Part shown: one piece after another, positions 35,239 through 43,767 of the stretch | How positions within the stretch are numbered: position 1 is the stretch's first letter | How the letters are laid out: each line of letters begins with the position of its first letter | Assembly (NCBI RefSeq): GCF_947501225.1 | Contig: NZ_CANMUW010000019.1 | Location: 1-64,000 of the forward strand | Origin: an uncultured Shewanella sp. | GTDB lineage: Bacteria; Pseudomonadota; Gammaproteobacteria; Enterobacterales; Shewanellaceae | DNA: 64,000 bases | Direction: 5' to 3' | Program-made: the position numbers and the translations under genes | The notes under the pieces: generated by a model | The model's input: only the letters and a program-made list of their open reading frames with translations | Databases searched by the model: none | What the model was told of the DNA's origin: nothing

Positions 35239-36591
35239 CTATTGCTCAAACAGGTTTGCATGAAGCGCACTCACAACTTGAGCCGCTTCAGACTCTGACA
35301 CCAACACACAGAGGTTATGGGGGCTCGCTCCCTGACAGATCATGCGGACATTATGGGGCTCTAACACCTCAAATACCCTGCGACACACTCCGGGAGTTGA
35401 GGCTATCTTATTACCTACTATGGCCACCAATGCCAGTTCATCTTCGACACGAACGCGGCAATGTTGCGACAGCTCCTGTAGCAGAGCCTCACTCAGTAAG
35501 CCATTTCCCGCAGAGTCCGAGCCCGTCTTATCCAATGTCAATGAAACATTCACTTCGGAGGTCGTGATTAGATCGACACTGATCTTGTGTCTTGCCAGAG
35601 TGGCAAATGTTTCGGCCAGGAAGCCCTGAGCATGAAGCATCTGCAGGCTATGCAGGTTGAGCAATGTTTGATCCCGGCGAACCGCTACGGCCCTGTAAAC
35701 AGGGGCATCTTCTACCTGATGTCGGATCCAGGTTCCCCCTCTTTCAGGCTCGCGACTTGACCCGACAAACACCTGAATTTTTTGCCTCACGGCAGGTAAG
35801 ATAGTCGCAGGGTGTAGCACCTTAGCACCGAAGGTTGCCATCTCAGCGGCCTCATTAAAGCTGATCTCAGCTATAGGGCTCGCTTTAGGCGCCAGTCTGG
35901 GGTCGGTCGTATAGATCCCCGCCACATCGGTCCATATTTCGACGGCTGTGGCTCTTAAAGCCTCGGCCAATAACGCCGCCGAGTAGTCACTCCCCCCCCG
36001 TCCAAGGGTTGTGGTACAGCCATTTTCATCACTGCCGATAAAGCCTTGAGTTACAATCCGCTGCGAACTTAAGAGTGGTACCAACTCTGTAGCGGCAAGC
36101 GCGGCGACCTGCTCAACCTGAGGTTCTGCTCGACCGAAGTGACTATCTGTCCTCATCACCCGGCGAACATCGAATGCAGTGGCCGTCTCCCCCTTCTCTC
36201 TGAGCACGGCAGCAAACAGGGCCGACGAACACTGCTCACCTTGAGCGAGTAGTTCATCCATTGTTGCCTTATCTCTATTGCGACTAAGCTCTTCGCTGAG
36301 TGATGAGATTCGGCTAATCACAGTATCCAGCCTCGCGGCCACCTCCTGAGGACTGCCTAAAGCATCGAGGATTTGATATTGAATATGCGCAATTTGCTTA
36401 ATGAGCTGAATCCTTCGCTCATCACTGGTTTGCTCCCGGGTCAACTCAACCAGCAGGTTAGTGACACCACTGGAAGCACTGACAACGACAACACGGGTAT
36501 CGGGATTAGCAAGAATAATATCGGCACAACGGCTCATCGCAGCGTAATCCGCGACAGATGTACCACCAAACTTAGCAACAATAAGGGACAT
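35239..36591 (-). CDS. lysC: Lysine-sensitive aspartokinase III
   Basis: A 450-residue enzyme that phosphorylates aspartate, the first step toward lysine, threonine, methionine and diaminopimelate. The kinase domain starts with IVAKFGGTSVADY. Key segments are TTLGRGGSDYSAALLAEAL, EIWTDVAGIYTTDPR and AAEMATFGAKVLHPAT. Two ACT domains follow (ISVDLITTSEVNVSL, EPHNVRMICQGAS). Similarity to E. coli LysC is strong throughout. The ATG at 36591 has GGAGG at 8-base spacing. A lysine riboswitch precedes it and an aspartoacylase-like gene follows it by 16 bases. Confidence 0.95.
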   Translation of the reverse strand: MSLIVAKFGGTSVADYAAMSRCADIILANPDTRVVVVSASSGVTNLLVELTREQTSDERRIQLIKQIAHIQYQILDALGSPQEVAARLDTVISRISSLSEELSRNRDKATMDELLAQGEQCSSALFAAVLREKGETATAFDVRRVMRTDSHFGRAEPQVEQVAALAATELVPLLSSQRIVTQGFIGSDENGCTTTLGRGGSDYSAALLAEALRATAVEIWTDVAGIYTTDPRLAPKASPIAEISFNEAAEMATFGAKVLHPATILPAVRQKIQVFVGSSREPERGGTWIRHQVEDAPVYRAVAVRRDQTLLNLHSLQMLHAQGFLAETFATLARHKISVDLITTSEVNVSLTLDKTGSDSAGNGLLSEALLQELSQHCRVRVEDELALVAIVGNKIASTPGVCRRVFEVLEPHNVRMICQGASPHNLCVLVSESEAAQVVSALHANLFEQ

Positions 36592-36730
36592 TACACAGCC
36601 TCCACAGAGAGCAGACACTGAACAGAAAAACAGGGATAAGAAACTAACATGATTACGCTCCGAACATAATTCGTTCGAAGAGCCTGGTGTAAAGATTACG
36701 CACCCGATAAGGAGGAATGACGATCATCAC

Positions 36731-36896
36731 CAGAAGCTCTCCACCAATAAACAGGTGACAATCGATGGGATTCAGCCCGAACGACCGATATCGTATAAAC
36801 CCAAATATACTAATATCTCGGCGCTAATCTCCCTCATAAGTCATCATCAGAGTTTGGACTCTTCAGACTTACTACCTAGTTAGCGCTCCTCTTCTG
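36731..36896 (-). promoter_or_regulatory. Lysine riboswitch (L box) of lysC
   Basis: Read on the minus strand, the leader has CAGAAGAGGAGCGC at its start, then AGGGAGATTAGCGCCGA, then GGGCTGAATCCC and TGTCACC, then GGTGGAGAGCTTCTGGTG. These are the conserved L-box elements in order and spacing. The P1 helix pairs CAGAAG (36896-36891) with CTTCTG (36736-36731). CTGGTG (36733-36728) can alternatively pair with CACCAG (36689-36684), giving mutually exclusive structures. Lysine binding is expected to lower expression of lysC and the gene behind it. Confidence 0.92.
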
Positions 36897-36946
36897 TACC
36901 TTATTTAGACCACCAGCGATAGTATGCCACCATAAGGAGAGTTGAA

Positions 36947-36974
36947 ATTATCAAATTTTGACCAATTAAGTCAA
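36947..36974 (-). promoter_or_regulatory. Probable sigma-70 promoter of the lysC operon
   Basis: On the minus strand, TTGACT (36974-36969) and GATAAT (36952-36947) are separated by 16 bases. Transcription would begin near 36940, about 45 bases before the riboswitch aptamer, as needed for leader control. Confidence 0.65.
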
Positions 36975-37067
36975 TGAATAAAAATGGCCAGGATTCGGCT
37001 GGTATGCAAAACTCGTTTTTACCCGGCAGCAGAAGCCGACTTCAGGTGAAAAAATCACGCTTAAACT

Positions 37068-37502
37068 TCAATCAAGGTCTGGCAGTTCATTAACCAGACG
37101 TACCCGGGATGAGAAGGTACCAATCTCAATCTCTTGCAGCTCACTCTCAGATAAAAGGCAGGGGATCAACTGAAGTTTACCCTGCTCGACAAAATAGATG
37201 GCATTTTGATTAAATTGACAGCCTAAGCGTATTGCCGATGCTTTATCTATGGCGACCGCCCAACTCTTTTCCATATGAGCACGATCGCTCGAAGCGCCAA
37301 TCATGGCCCGGTACGGCCTATGAAGTTTTTCGATTGCGAGTTGAAGTTGTCTGTCGAGAAGACGGTTTTGGCAGGCGGAAAGTAGCTGACCTTTCGGGTT
37401 GTGTGCGGTAATTATTGCAAATGTAAGTTCTGAAGATAGTGCTTGTGTAAAAAGAAACTCGGCCTCTTGATAGTATTGCCACAGGCTGTTTAACTCACTC
37501 AT
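37068..37502 (-). CDS. DUF3293 domain protein
   Basis: A 144-residue cytoplasmic protein matching the DUF3293 family: a start resembling LWQYYQEAEFLF, then FAIITAHNPKGQLLSACQN, and an acidic C terminus. Function unknown. The open frame extends to 37616, but that extension carries a strong CRP-like site and is not family sequence, so the ATG at 37502 (or 37511) is preferred. It is divergent from arcA and upstream of lysC on the same strand. No clear terminator separates it from the lysC promoter. Confidence 0.75.
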   Translation of the reverse strand: MSELNSLWQYYQEAEFLFTQALSSELTFAIITAHNPKGQLLSACQNRLLDRQLQLAIEKLHRPYRAMIGASSDRAHMEKSWAVAIDKASAIRLGCQFNQNAIYFVEQGKLQLIPCLLSESELQEIEIGTFSSRVRLVNELPDLD

Positions 37503-38081
37503 CTGGATCATATCCCCCAATTTGATTCCGAAGATTATAGCAAATCCAATATATCTTCCCAGCCACGTGACACAAGTCACACCACACTTTTTCACCCACT
37601 CCTTAAAAATCAGCACGTTACAGATTTTAACGTGATTTAGATCATATCCACGGGTAATTTTGTTAACATTTCATTTGTTAACAAATGCCTAAAACGAGTA
37701 CAATGGGGTCTGTTGATTCGCTTACCATCACTAAAAGGTAAGAAGCTTTTTGTTACAAATAGATCTGACAGTGAACAAAGAGTTAGCCAGATTCCTGTAT
37801 AAAATGTGAACTGAATTTAGTTTCATATTTTTACTTCTGAAAATTTTAATTCTAGGGGAACTAATCTCCGCTATTGTTAATCGAAGTGAATACAGCTCGC
37901 GTTACACTTATTGAGATACGCATACTTTACTAATCATGGAAGCGTGTTGCTGTTTCAGGCCAGTTTTGAAAGCACCTATACCAGAGCAGTAAATAGTCAA
38001 CATGACAAGATCGAGCGTCACTATCACAAGATATCACACGCTCATGGTTAGAACAGATTTGAACAAATTAGGTAAATTAAT
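37503..38081. promoter_or_regulatory. arcA/DUF3293 divergent control region
   Basis: 579 non-coding bases. Two CRP-like sites are present: CGTGACACAAGTCACA (37566-37581; 9 of 10 consensus half-site bases) and CGTGATTTAGATCATA (37631-37646; 8 of 10), with centres 65 bp apart. Two TGTTAACA palindromes follow (37661-37668, 37676-37683). The second is part of a perfect 16-bp palindrome CATTTGTTAACAAATG (37672-37687). A candidate arcA promoter uses TTGTTA (37675-37680), 18 bases, TACAAT (37699-37704), which implies a leader of about 370 nt. Confidence 0.55.
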
Positions 38082-38801
38082 ATGCAAAACCCGCACATTC
38101 TGATCGTTGAAGATGAAGCCGTTACCCGGAACACGCTAAGAAGTATTTTCGAGGCCGAAGGATATGTGGTAACTGAAGCCAATGATGGCGCAGAAATGCA
38201 TAAAGCCATGCAGGAAAATAAGATCAACCTGGTTGTTATGGATATCAACCTTCCTGGTAAAAACGGTCTTTTGTTAGCACGTGAACTTCGTGAGATCAAC
38301 AACATAGGTCTAATCTTCCTAACAGGCCGTGACAATGAAGTCGATAAGATTCTGGGACTGGAGATTGGCGCCGATGATTACATCACCAAGCCATTCAACC
38401 CACGTGAACTTACCATCCGCGCTCGTAACCTGCTGACTCGCGTTAGCAGCACAGGTGCCGAATCGGAAGAGAAAAGTGCCGTTGAGTTCTATCGCTTCAA
38501 TGGTTGGAGCCTTGAAATTAACAGCCGCTCTCTGGTTAGCCCGCAAGGTGAGTCTTACAAGCTGCCACGTAGTGAATTCCGCGCTATGCTGCACTTCGTT
38601 GAGAACCCAGGCAAGATCCTAAGCCGTGCAGACCTGCTGATGAAAATGACAGGTCGTGAGCTTAAACCACATGACCGTACTGTCGATGTTACCATTCGTC
38701 GTATCCGTAAGCACTTCGAAAGCTTACCTGATACGCCGGAAATCATCGCGACGATTCACGGTGAAGGTTACCGTTTCTGCGGTAACCTAGAAGAAGCATA
38801 A
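38082..38801 (+). CDS. arcA: Aerobic respiration control response regulator ArcA
   Basis: A 239-residue OmpR-type response regulator. The receiver domain has the acidic pair EDE (10-12), the phospho-acceptor Asp54 (VVMDINLPGKNG), the switch Thr and Lys (TGRDNEVDKI, ITKPFNP). The C-terminal winged helix ends TVDVTIRRIRKHFE and IHGEGYRFCGNL. It is near identical to E. coli ArcA over long stretches. ArcA adjusts respiratory and fermentative genes to oxygen and redox state; in Shewanella its partner is a split ArcS/HptA phosphorelay, not in this window. A terminator follows. The long leader holds CRP-like sites and a 16-bp palindrome. Confidence 0.97.
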   Translation: MQNPHILIVEDEAVTRNTLRSIFEAEGYVVTEANDGAEMHKAMQENKINLVVMDINLPGKNGLLLARELREINNIGLIFLTGRDNEVDKILGLEIGADDYITKPFNPRELTIRARNLLTRVSSTGAESEEKSAVEFYRFNGWSLEINSRSLVSPQGESYKLPRSEFRAMLHFVENPGKILSRADLLMKMTGRELKPHDRTVDVTIRRIRKHFESLPDTPEIIATIHGEGYRFCGNLEEA

Positions 38802-38841
38802 AAGGAGAAGCATAAAGCTAGCGCTTATCTTGCTACTCAAT

Positions 38842-38872
38842 AAAAAAGCCAGTCGCTAGACTGGCTTTTTTG
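38842..38872 (+). terminator. Intrinsic terminator of arcA
   Basis: AAAAAAGCCAGTC and GACTGGCTTTTTT form a 13-bp stem with a GCTA loop, 40 bases after the arcA stop. The A and T runs make it work in both directions. Confidence 0.9.
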
Positions 38873-38934
38873 TGTCTGGAACACTTATGCCGATTTGCCA
38901 GGGATGGCAATAAATTGGCTTTGTGTCTGGAACA
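38871..38934. repeat. 13-bp direct repeat flanking the arcA terminator tail
   Basis: TGTGTCTGGAACA occurs at 38871-38883 and again at 38922-38934, each preceded by GGCTTT. It looks like a small duplication of the end of the terminator region. Confidence 0.7.
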
Positions 38935-38943
38935 GACTAAGCC

Positions 38944-39034
38944 ATAAGCTATAAGCTATAAGCTATAAGCTATAAGCTATAAGCTATAAGCTATAAGCTA
39001 TAAGCTATAAGCTATAAGCTATAAGCCATAAGTA
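38944..39034. repeat. Tandem array of a 7-bp unit (ATAAGCT)
   Basis: Twelve back-to-back copies of ATAAGCT run from 38944 to 39027 (the last reads ATAAGCC), followed by a partial thirteenth. It lies between the arcA terminator and the stop of the S9 peptidase gene. Such uniform copies indicate a recently expanded, probably length-variable, locus. No coding or regulatory role is evident. Confidence 0.92.
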
Positions 39035-39095
39035 AAAAATGACTAGATCTTCATTTATTCACTTACAACTTAAAACTTAAAACTCTTATCTGCTC

Positions 39096-41393
39096 TTACT
39101 TCAACTCTCTCTGTAGAAAGTTTGCCAGTGAACGATACAGATGTGTCCTCACCTTTTCGCCACGCATGGAGTGCTTTGAACCCGGATAATCTATCATCTG
39201 AAATAGCTTCCCCTCATCCTGCAACGCCTTATATACCTTAGTGCTGTTCTCAAACAGCACGTTATCATCGGCCATACCGTGGTACATCAACAACCCGGAT
39301 TGATAGTCCTTCACATAGGGAAGCACACTACTCGCTTCATAGCCTTTAGCGTTGTCTTCGGGGTGGCCAAGGTAACGCTCGGTATAATGGGTATCATATA
39401 GCGCCCAGTCGGTCACAGGTGCGCCTGAAATTGCCGCCTTGAAGTAATCCGAAGCCTTAAACAGTCCCATCAGAGCCATGTAGCCACCATAGCTGTGTCC
39501 ATAGAGCGCAATATTATCACTGTCAACATAGGGCAGCGTTCTTAAGTAATCCACCCCCGCTTTCTGATCGTTAACCTCTGCCTCACCTAACTGCTTATAG
39601 ATCACATGTTCAAACCGGGTTCCACGGTGGGCCGAGCCACGGTTATCCAGCTGAAACACCATAAAACCTTGTTGAAGCAGGTACTGGGTAAAGTAATCAT
39701 GCTCACTCCAGCTGTTCACGACCAGTTGCGCATGTGGGCCGCCATAGACACGCACGACCACGGGGTACTGCTTATCTTTACTGAAGTTTAAGGGTTTAAA
39801 CAGGCGATACTGCAACGCTTGACCATCTTCGGCCTTAACCCGGCCAAACTCGGGCACCTGCCACAGGCCCAGATATGGATAGAGCGGGTGCTCTGAGTCG
39901 AGTTTATTCTGCTCTACCCAGGCAAGATGCTGCCCCTTATTACCGTGTAAACTAACCTGAGGTGGCTGTACTAAAGCACTGTAATAATCCAGATATACAG
40001 CTTCATTCTCTGCAAAAACCACAGAGTGCATACCGCGTCGCTGACTGATTTTTTCAATATCACCTCCGGATAGAGAGACGCGATACAGGTGTTTCTCGAC
40101 GGCGGTATCTTTCCGGCCTGTAAAGTAGAGCCAGCCGGCTTTCTCATCGACAAATTCAACACCATCTACCACCCAATCACCCGATGTCAGCTGCCTCTTA
40201 ACTTCGCCCCCTAAATTAATGAGGTAGAGGTGGTTGAAGCCATCGCGCTCGGAAGCCCAGATAAAGCTCTCCTGTTTCTTCAGAAAGTGAAGATCATTAT
40301 TCAGATTTACCCAGGCATCACTTCGCTCTTCAACCAGAGTTTCAGACGTCTGCATGCGGTCGATATCAACCACCCGCAGATCGAGTCGCTGTTGATCGCG
40401 GCTTTGCCACTGGTAGGAGAGACGCTTACTGCCCGGTAACCATTTCACTCGCGGCAGATAGATATCCTGCTCTTTTCCAAGCTCCACCCAGCTGACATTT
40501 TTATCTGTCAGTTTGATAACTCCCAATGCAATTTTAACATTACTCTTGCCGGCATAAGGATAGCGCTGCTCGGTGAGCTTAATGCCATCGGCATAGATCT
40601 CATTGCGGGTCACCAGCTCTACACCAGACTCATCGATACGGGTATAGGCAATGGCACTCTCATCCGGCGACCACCAATAGCCGGTCATGCGGTCCATCTC
40701 CTCCTGAGCGACGAACTCGGCCATGGCGTTTTTAATCGCGCCGCCACCATCGGTTGTCATCGCTGTCACTTTCATATCTTTCAAGGATAAAACATAGAGG
40801 TTTTGATCGCGTACAAAGGAGACATAGCTGCCTTTGGGTGAGAGACGGGCATCGGTGACAAACCCTTCGCCTGTCGGCAGAAGTGTCACCTTGTTGTCAC
40901 TCAGCGAGTAGTAATACAGCGCGCCGGATGCAGGAATCAAAATGGCCTGACTATCTTCTGACCAGAAGTACTCCATGATCCCCTGGCCATAGATACGTTG
41001 ACGCTCGCGTCTCGCCTTCTCCTCATCGGAAAGCTCACCTATGGTTAGCTTGTCCGCATCGAGCAGGATAGATTGCTTACCCGAGCCGACATCCATCTGC
41101 CACAGGTCATAAAAATGCTGATTATCCTGCCGGCCTGCCAAATAGGTCACCCGCTTTCCATCGGGAGAGAGTTTCAGTCCTCTGGGGCTTGTGCCCGTCA
41201 GTGCCGGCGATGCATACATGCGCTCGATGGACAGAGGAGTACGTCCCGCTTCGGAGATGATCTTCTGCGTCTCACTTGCGACAATGCCCTGATTAATTTG
41301 AGCCTGAGACAGCTGAGCAGAAGTTGCATTTACCTCACTGGATATAAGCATAGGCACCGCCATAAGAGCTGAGGTTATCCATGTTTTTGTCAT
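39096..41393 (-). CDS. Exported S9 prolyl peptidase (DPP-IV-like)
   Basis: A 765-residue protein. A signal peptide (ALMAVPMLISSEVNA region) is followed by a DPP_IV-type beta-propeller (about 60-480; LSPDGKRVTYLAGRQ, WWSPDESAIAYTRIDES) and a C-terminal alpha/beta hydrolase. The nucleophile is in ALYGHSYGGYMALMG, the acid in GMADDNVLFEN and the His in GSKHSMRGE. The motif EFVAQEEMDRMTGYWW includes the Glu pair that in DPP-IV binds the substrate amino terminus, so a dipeptidyl-peptidase role is likely. AGGAA lies 7 bases before the ATG. It is divergent from fbp. Probably periplasmic peptide breakdown. Confidence 0.88.
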   Translation of the reverse strand: MTKTWITSALMAVPMLISSEVNATSAQLSQAQINQGIVASETQKIISEAGRTPLSIERMYASPALTGTSPRGLKLSPDGKRVTYLAGRQDNQHFYDLWQMDVGSGKQSILLDADKLTIGELSDEEKARRERQRIYGQGIMEYFWSEDSQAILIPASGALYYYSLSDNKVTLLPTGEGFVTDARLSPKGSYVSFVRDQNLYVLSLKDMKVTAMTTDGGGAIKNAMAEFVAQEEMDRMTGYWWSPDESAIAYTRIDESGVELVTRNEIYADGIKLTEQRYPYAGKSNVKIALGVIKLTDKNVSWVELGKEQDIYLPRVKWLPGSKRLSYQWQSRDQQRLDLRVVDIDRMQTSETLVEERSDAWVNLNNDLHFLKKQESFIWASERDGFNHLYLINLGGEVKRQLTSGDWVVDGVEFVDEKAGWLYFTGRKDTAVEKHLYRVSLSGGDIEKISQRRGMHSVVFAENEAVYLDYYSALVQPPQVSLHGNKGQHLAWVEQNKLDSEHPLYPYLGLWQVPEFGRVKAEDGQALQYRLFKPLNFSKDKQYPVVVRVYGGPHAQLVVNSWSEHDYFTQYLLQQGFMVFQLDNRGSAHRGTRFEHVIYKQLGEAEVNDQKAGVDYLRTLPYVDSDNIALYGHSYGGYMALMGLFKASDYFKAAISGAPVTDWALYDTHYTERYLGHPEDNAKGYEASSVLPYVKDYQSGLLMYHGMADDNVLFENSTKVYKALQDEGKLFQMIDYPGSKHSMRGEKVRTHLYRSLANFLQRELK

Positions 41394-41646
41394 TATTATT
41401 TCCTGGACCTGAATCTATCTTAGTTATACAGCCAACTATCACATATGTTAGTTTTTGTGATGGTTGAGCAAAAATCTTGCCCGTCATTGTGCACTAAAGT
41501 CTGATAAAACAAAAACTGTCATTATTTGCCACACATTTGAGCCCTCCCTACGCTGAAAAAAGGTTCGATCTCAGGTATGATCTGCACAAATAACAATTTA
41601 CCGACCTCAACTCGAATCCAAACTCGAAATTGTCATAGGAAATAAC

Positions 41647-42636
41647 ATGCAGACCTTGGCCCAAAACCTGACATCACAAGGGGTAAATGCCTCTCTGACT
41701 CAGCTTATTCATACTCTAGCTAACACCTCTAAAGAGATCAGCCATGCCGTTCGACACGGTGCGCTTGCCGGTGTACTGGGGGCTACAGAGCAGGAAAATG
41801 TTCAGGGTGAGACACAGAAGAAACTCGACGTTATCACCAACGATATGCTCAAAGATGCACTGAAGGGCGATGACACAGTTCGTGGCCTGGCATCTGAAGA
41901 GGAAGATCATATTGTCGAAGTCGGCGAAAAAGGCGATTACCTGGTCTGTTTCGATCCTCTCGATGGCTCATCGAATATCGATATTAACTCATTAGTTGGC
42001 ACGATTTTTTCGGTGTTGCCGGCACCTGAAGGTGAACTGTCCGAGTCCAGCTTCCTGCAGGCAGGCCGCAAACAGGTTGCGGCTGGTTATGTACTCTATG
42101 GCCCGTCGACCATGTTAGCCCTGACTACCGGTCAAGGTGTGCAGCTCTTCACCTTAAACCCTGAGACCAACGAGTACCTGCTAACCACCGAAGCGATGAA
42201 CATCAGCAAGGATACGGGAGAGTTTGCCATCAACATGTCTAACCAGCGTTTCTGGGAAGCTCCGATGCAGACCTATATCAGCGACCTGCTACTGGGTTCC
42301 ATAGGCCCGAGAGAGAAAGCCTTCAACATGCGCTGGATAGCTGCCATGGTGGGAGACGTGCATCGCGTGTTGTCACGAGGCGGCATCTTTACCTACCCCA
42401 CAGACAACAAGAATCCACAAAAACCATACAAGCTTAGATTGATGTATGAGGCTAACCCTATGTCATTCCTGGTCGAGCAAGCCGGCGGTAAGGCATCGAC
42501 TGGCTATGAAACCATCATGGATATCCAGCCCGAGGAGATCCACCAGCGTGTGGCTGTGATCTTAGGTTCGGCTAACGAAGTCGATGCCTGCCTCAGTTAT
42601 CACGAACTGGATTACAGCGAAGAGCCTCAGCTATAA
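41647..42636 (+). CDS. fbp: Fructose-1,6-bisphosphatase, class I
   Basis: A 329-residue gluconeogenic phosphatase converting fructose-1,6-bisphosphate to fructose-6-phosphate. The metal-binding motif FDPLDGSSNIDIN and the upstream ASEEED are intact. RGGIFTYPTDNKNPQKPYKLR and the late NPMSFLVEQAGGKAS are family signatures. Length is normal. An intrinsic terminator follows. It is divergent from the S9 peptidase across 253 bases. Gluconeogenesis suits a bacterium living on peptides and amino acids. Confidence 0.95.
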   Translation: MQTLAQNLTSQGVNASLTQLIHTLANTSKEISHAVRHGALAGVLGATEQENVQGETQKKLDVITNDMLKDALKGDDTVRGLASEEEDHIVEVGEKGDYLVCFDPLDGSSNIDINSLVGTIFSVLPAPEGELSESSFLQAGRKQVAAGYVLYGPSTMLALTTGQGVQLFTLNPETNEYLLTTEAMNISKDTGEFAINMSNQRFWEAPMQTYISDLLLGSIGPREKAFNMRWIAAMVGDVHRVLSRGGIFTYPTDNKNPQKPYKLRLMYEANPMSFLVEQAGGKASTGYETIMDIQPEEIHQRVAVILGSANEVDACLSYHELDYSEEPQL

Positions 42637-42648
42637 GCTGTAAGTAAC

Positions 42649-42676
42649 AAAAAAGGAGCCCTTGGCTCCTTTTTTT
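42649..42676 (+). terminator. Intrinsic terminator of fbp
   Basis: AAAAAAGGAGCC and GGCTCCTTTTTT form a 12-bp stem with a CTT loop and a T7 tail, 12 bases after the stop. Confidence 0.92.
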
Positions 42677-42704
42677 AGAAAAAAATTCTGACAATGATTA
42701 GTTT

Positions 42705-42784
42705 GCGTTAACTAACACTCGCATTAACTAGCACTCGCTTTAACTAGCACTCGCTTTAACTAGCACTCGCATTAACTAACATTA
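42705..42784. repeat. Five tandem copies of a 16-bp unit
   Basis: Units start at 42705, 42721, 42737, 42753 and 42769. The consensus is GCNTTAACTAGCACTC. Units 3 and 4 are identical and the outer ones carry 1-4 changes. The last unit includes the stop codon and final codons of the minus-strand DUF1338 gene, so the array grew from the end of that gene. Confidence 0.9.
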
Positions 42785-43569
42785 GTGCTCTCGAATATCT
42801 TATCCGCCGAAGCAGCGACGAAACCGGTATAAAGTGCTCCGTCTGGCTTTGGATAACGCAGGGCGAACTCATAGAAACAGCTTGGGATCTCTTTTACGGT
42901 ATCTTTGAAGTTCACCTCCATCTTATCTGCCATGGTCGAGGATTGTTCGAGTAACACCTCAGCAGATCCCTTCACCTCACCGCCGGCAGAGTTGAGGGTA
43001 AAGCCTCCCCTCTTAAGCGCCTCATTGACATCCAGAATATTGTTATACCCAGGTAGATGATTAATCGAGACCGTGAAGTGGTTAGCACGGTAGCCAAATG
43101 CGGCAACCCAGGCGGCGTACTCACTCTCTGCGAGTAAGGTTTCATAGGTCTGATAGTCTAACTCCCAATGGCGGCCTGAATAGAGGAAATTATCGGCCGT
43201 TGTGGCTGGGTCCTCGATCTGCTCAACCAACCCCTTGATAATTGTCTGCAACTCTTCGCTGAACTCTTCCACAAGCAACTCAGAGATAAACACTTTCGGT
43301 TGAGTCGAATCGGGGTGCTCAAAATGCTTGGCTTTAAGCTTCTTGGCTTCAAAATAATAATCGCCACTATCCACATAACCTAAGGCTTCGAAGTGGGCAG
43401 ACAATACCGCCAGATTGACCTTCTCAATATTAAACGTCCGCAGGGCAATGTGGTCGTTAATTATGGTTTCCCCATTGGACAAGAGTTGATGGACCTTCGC
43501 GGCCGAAGGCGTCATTTCCACATAATCATTCCATAGGGCGCCAAATAACTCATTAATATCTGTGTGCAT
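42772..43569 (-). CDS. DUF1338-family metalloenzyme (2-oxoacid dioxygenase-like)
   Basis: A 265-residue protein of the DUF1338 family, which includes the 2-oxoadipate dioxygenase/decarboxylase HglS. Probable metal ligands are the His in NDHIALRTF, the His in YRANHFTVSIN and the Glu in CFYEFALRYP. It is shorter than HglS. The ATG at 43569 has GGAA at 7-base spacing; an upstream TTG is not needed. It sits behind astA-astD on the same strand, though a hairpin terminator intervenes. A link to arginine or lysine breakdown through a 2-oxoacid is inference. The stop codon lies in a tandem repeat. Confidence 0.78.
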   Translation of the reverse strand: MHTDINELFGALWNDYVEMTPSAAKVHQLLSNGETIINDHIALRTFNIEKVNLAVLSAHFEALGYVDSGDYYFEAKKLKAKHFEHPDSTQPKVFISELLVEEFSEELQTIIKGLVEQIEDPATTADNFLYSGRHWELDYQTYETLLAESEYAAWVAAFGYRANHFTVSINHLPGYNNILDVNEALKRGGFTLNSAGGEVKGSAEVLLEQSSTMADKMEVNFKDTVKEIPSCFYEFALRYPKPDGALYTGFVAASADKIFESTNVS

Positions 43570-43694
43570 CAATTATTTCCTTAACTGCTTCGTGTCGCCT
43601 ATCGTTTTTTTTTGCAGGCGATATATTTATTATTTTCACGAGATAGGTGTACTGAGGGTAAAGGAACCTTCTTTCCTGTACCGCTTAAAAAATG

Positions 43695-43719
43695 GGGAAA
43701 TACCGTAACGGTATTTCCC
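43695..43719 (-). terminator. Intrinsic terminator downstream of astD
   Basis: GGGAAATACCG, a 3-base loop, and CGGTATTTCCC form an 11-bp perfect stem. On the minus strand it is followed by CATTTTTT. It lies 49 bases past the astD stop and separates astD from the DUF1338 gene. Confidence 0.85.
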
Positions 43720-43767
43720 ACTGACTTTCATCTAACCAAAAGTTTCATATAACGTAAAAGTTACGCT

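Noticed and set aside
37503..37616. N-terminal extension of the DUF3293 protein
   Set aside because: The 38 extra codons are not family sequence and contain a CRP-like site, so the shorter start was chosen.
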